In this document: positions 62,716 through 64,000 of the stretch, piece by piece
Layout of the letters: every line of letters begins with the position of its first letter
Numbering within the stretch: position 1 is the first letter of the stretch
Assembly: GCF_923868895.1 (NCBI RefSeq)
Contig: NZ_OV350343.1
Coordinates: forward strand, 806,001 to 870,000
Source of the DNA: Halomonas sp. TD01
GTDB lineage: Bacteria; Pseudomonadota; Gammaproteobacteria; Pseudomonadales; Halomonadaceae
Reading direction: 5' to 3'
Length of the DNA stretch: 64,000 nt
The notes under the pieces: model-generated
What the model was told of the DNA's origin: nothing
What the model saw: only the letters and a program-made list of their open reading frames with translations
Database searches by the model: none
Made by a program: the position numbers and the translations under genes

Positions 62716-64000
62716 ATGCTTACGCAGCTAGCAATCCAAGATTACGCTATTGTCGACCGCCTTGAACTCGACCTAACCCGCGGTATGACGGCGATCACCG
62801 GGGAAACTGGGGCAGGCAAATCGATTCTACTCGGTGCTCTTGGCCTATGTTTAGGTGAGCGTGCCGACGCCGGCAGTGTACGTCACGGACGTGAACGCAC
62901 CGACCTTTCCGCTCGTTTTGATATTCAACACCTGCCCGCTGCCACTGAGTGGTTGACTGCTCGTGAGCTGCCTGCTGAAGAGTGCTTGCTGCGTCGTGTG
63001 GTCACAGCCAGCGGTCGCTCTAAAGCATGGATCAATGGCCACCCTGCCACCATCGCTGACCTAAAATCGCTGGGCGAACAGCTGATTCAAATCCACGGCC
63101 AGCATGCTCATCAGGCACTAATGCGTGAAGAAACTCACCTTGCCTTGCTAGATGATTATGCCGGGCTACGCGAGCGCAGCCAGCAATTGGCTGAAACGTT
63201 CCGCGAGTGGCGCAGCGCCCGTCGGCGATTAAAAAAGCTCAGCGAAGAAGGTAGCGAAGTTGAGGCAAAACGCCAGCTGTTGCGCTATCAAGTAGAGGAG
63301 CTAGATCAACTGGGATTAGCAGAGGGAGAGCTGCAAACGCTAGAAGAAGAGCAGCACACTCTGGCCCATGCGGAAGAGACACTGCGTGAAACCCAGTTTG
63401 CAGCCGACTGCTGCGCTAGCGATGAGGGCGGCGCCCTTTTGTTACTGAACCAAGCTTATACTCATTTAAGCGCCCTACCCGGTAGTGACAAAGGCACACT
63501 GGCCAATACTTTGGCCATGCTCAGCGATGCGCGCATTCAAGTGGAGGAAGCCTCCAGCGAACTTAGTCGTCTCGCCAGCACTACCGAGCTTGATCCAGAG
63601 CGCTTGGCCTGGGTAGAGGAACGTTTGGGCGACGTCCATCGTATTGCCCGCAAACACCACGTTGCTCCAGAAGAGATTTGCGCACTGCATGCCCAGCTCA
63701 GCCAGGAAGTCGAACTTCTAGAGGCCAGCGACGACGACTTGGAGTCGCTAAGCAACCAAGTCGCCGAATACCGCGAGCGCTATCGCAGTGATGCCAAACA
63801 ACTAAGCGAAGCGCGACAAAAGGCTGCCGTTCGCTTAGGCAAAGAAGTGCAACAACAGCTGGGTTTCCTGGCCATGGGTAAAGCACGCTTTGAAGTCGAC
63901 GTTACTCCGCGTGAAACGCCTACACCGGAAGGCCTGGACCACGTCCACTTCCTGATTAGCGCGAACCCAGGTCAGCCCGCCAGGCCGTTAACCAAAGTGG
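62716..64000 (+). CDS. recN: DNA repair protein RecN (truncated by the window end)
   Basis: SMC-like ATPase for double-strand break repair. About 428 residues are visible: N-terminal head LTQLAIQDYAIVDRLELDL with Walker A GETGAGKSI, the QLIQIHGQHAHQAL segment, and then a long coiled coil. The reading frame is still open at the window edge. CAGGAGG stands six bases before the ATG at 62716. It is divergent from grpE, as in E. coli and Pseudomonas. Confidence 0.95.
   Translation, partial: MLTQLAIQDYAIVDRLELDLTRGMTAITGETGAGKSILLGALGLCLGERADAGSVRHGRERTDLSARFDIQHLPAATEWLTARELPAEECLLRRVVTASGRSKAWINGHPATIADLKSLGEQLIQIHGQHAHQALMREETHLALLDDYAGLRERSQQLAETFREWRSARRRLKKLSEEGSEVEAKRQLLRYQVEELDQLGLAEGELQTLEEEQHTLAHAEETLRETQFAADCCASDEGGALLLLNQAYTHLSALPGSDKGTLANTLAMLSDARIQVEEASSELSRLASTTELDPERLAWVEERLGDVHRIARKHHVAPEEICALHAQLSQEVELLEASDDDLESLSNQVAEYRERYRSDAKQLSEARQKAAVRLGKEVQQQLGFLAMGKARFEVDVTPRETPTPEGLDHVHFLISANPGQPARPLTKV

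Overview
The window looks like a chromosomal segment of a halophilic gammaproteobacterium of the Halomonadaceae (Halomonas/Vreelandella-like). This is inferred from protein similarity as I recall it and from gene order, which follows Pseudomonas/Oceanospirillales for long stretches; no search was run. Almost everything is housekeeping.

Layout. (1) 1-4570: an rRNA operon on the minus strand (16S, tRNA-Ile, tRNA-Ala, 5' part of 23S) with two sigma70-type promoters and two boxA elements. (2) 4571-8857: tyrS and anmK (divergent), then pilT and a YggS-type PLP protein (divergent). (3) 8938-15245: proC, yggT, metX-metW and a DUF4426 protein on plus; sfsA and an aminotransferase on minus; dksA on plus. 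(4) 15407-25816: gluQRS, a small membrane protein, the two-component pair cbrA-cbrB, a long non-coding interval that looks like a CrcZ-type regulatory RNA, then pcnB, folK, panB, panC, panD. (5) 26027-28458: an acetyl-CoA acetyltransferase and an MFS exporter. (6) 28547-37835, minus strand: the translation/transcription block tRNA-Leu, tRNA-fMet, rimP, nusA, infB, rbfA, truB, rpsO, pnp. (7) 37870-44167: secG, tpiA, a decayed glmM remnant, folP, ftsH, rlmE on minus; yhbY on plus; greA on minus. (8) 44164-48641: carA-carB on minus. (9) 49208-55941: a purine catabolism island on plus (AzgA-type permease, xdhA, xdhB, guanine deaminase) lying between carA and dapB. (10) 56078-62513: dapB, a DUF2218 protein, an EamA transporter, dnaJ, dnaK, grpE on minus. 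(11) 62716 to the end: recN, cut by the window edge.

Most interesting signals. First, between cbrB and pcnB there is a near-consensus sigma54 promoter, paired TGTTAC/GTAACA sites upstream of it, eight A-rich Hfq/Crc-type motifs, several stem-loops and a final hairpin. This is the architecture of the catabolite-repression RNA CrcZ of Pseudomonas. Second, a short sequence between folP and tpiA encodes the C-terminal signature of phosphoglucosamine mutase, but the rest of glmM is gone, so this essential gene must lie elsewhere or have been replaced. Third, an exact match to the RutR box TTGACCAnnTGGTCAA stands before the purine permease, and a degenerate copy stands before xdhA. Fourth, the xdhA leader carries a CrcZ-like A-rich motif next to its start codon, which suggests purine use is under both RutR-type and CbrAB/CrcZ/Hfq control. 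Fifth, the carA leader contains an intrinsic terminator and several hairpins, one of which covers the start codon.
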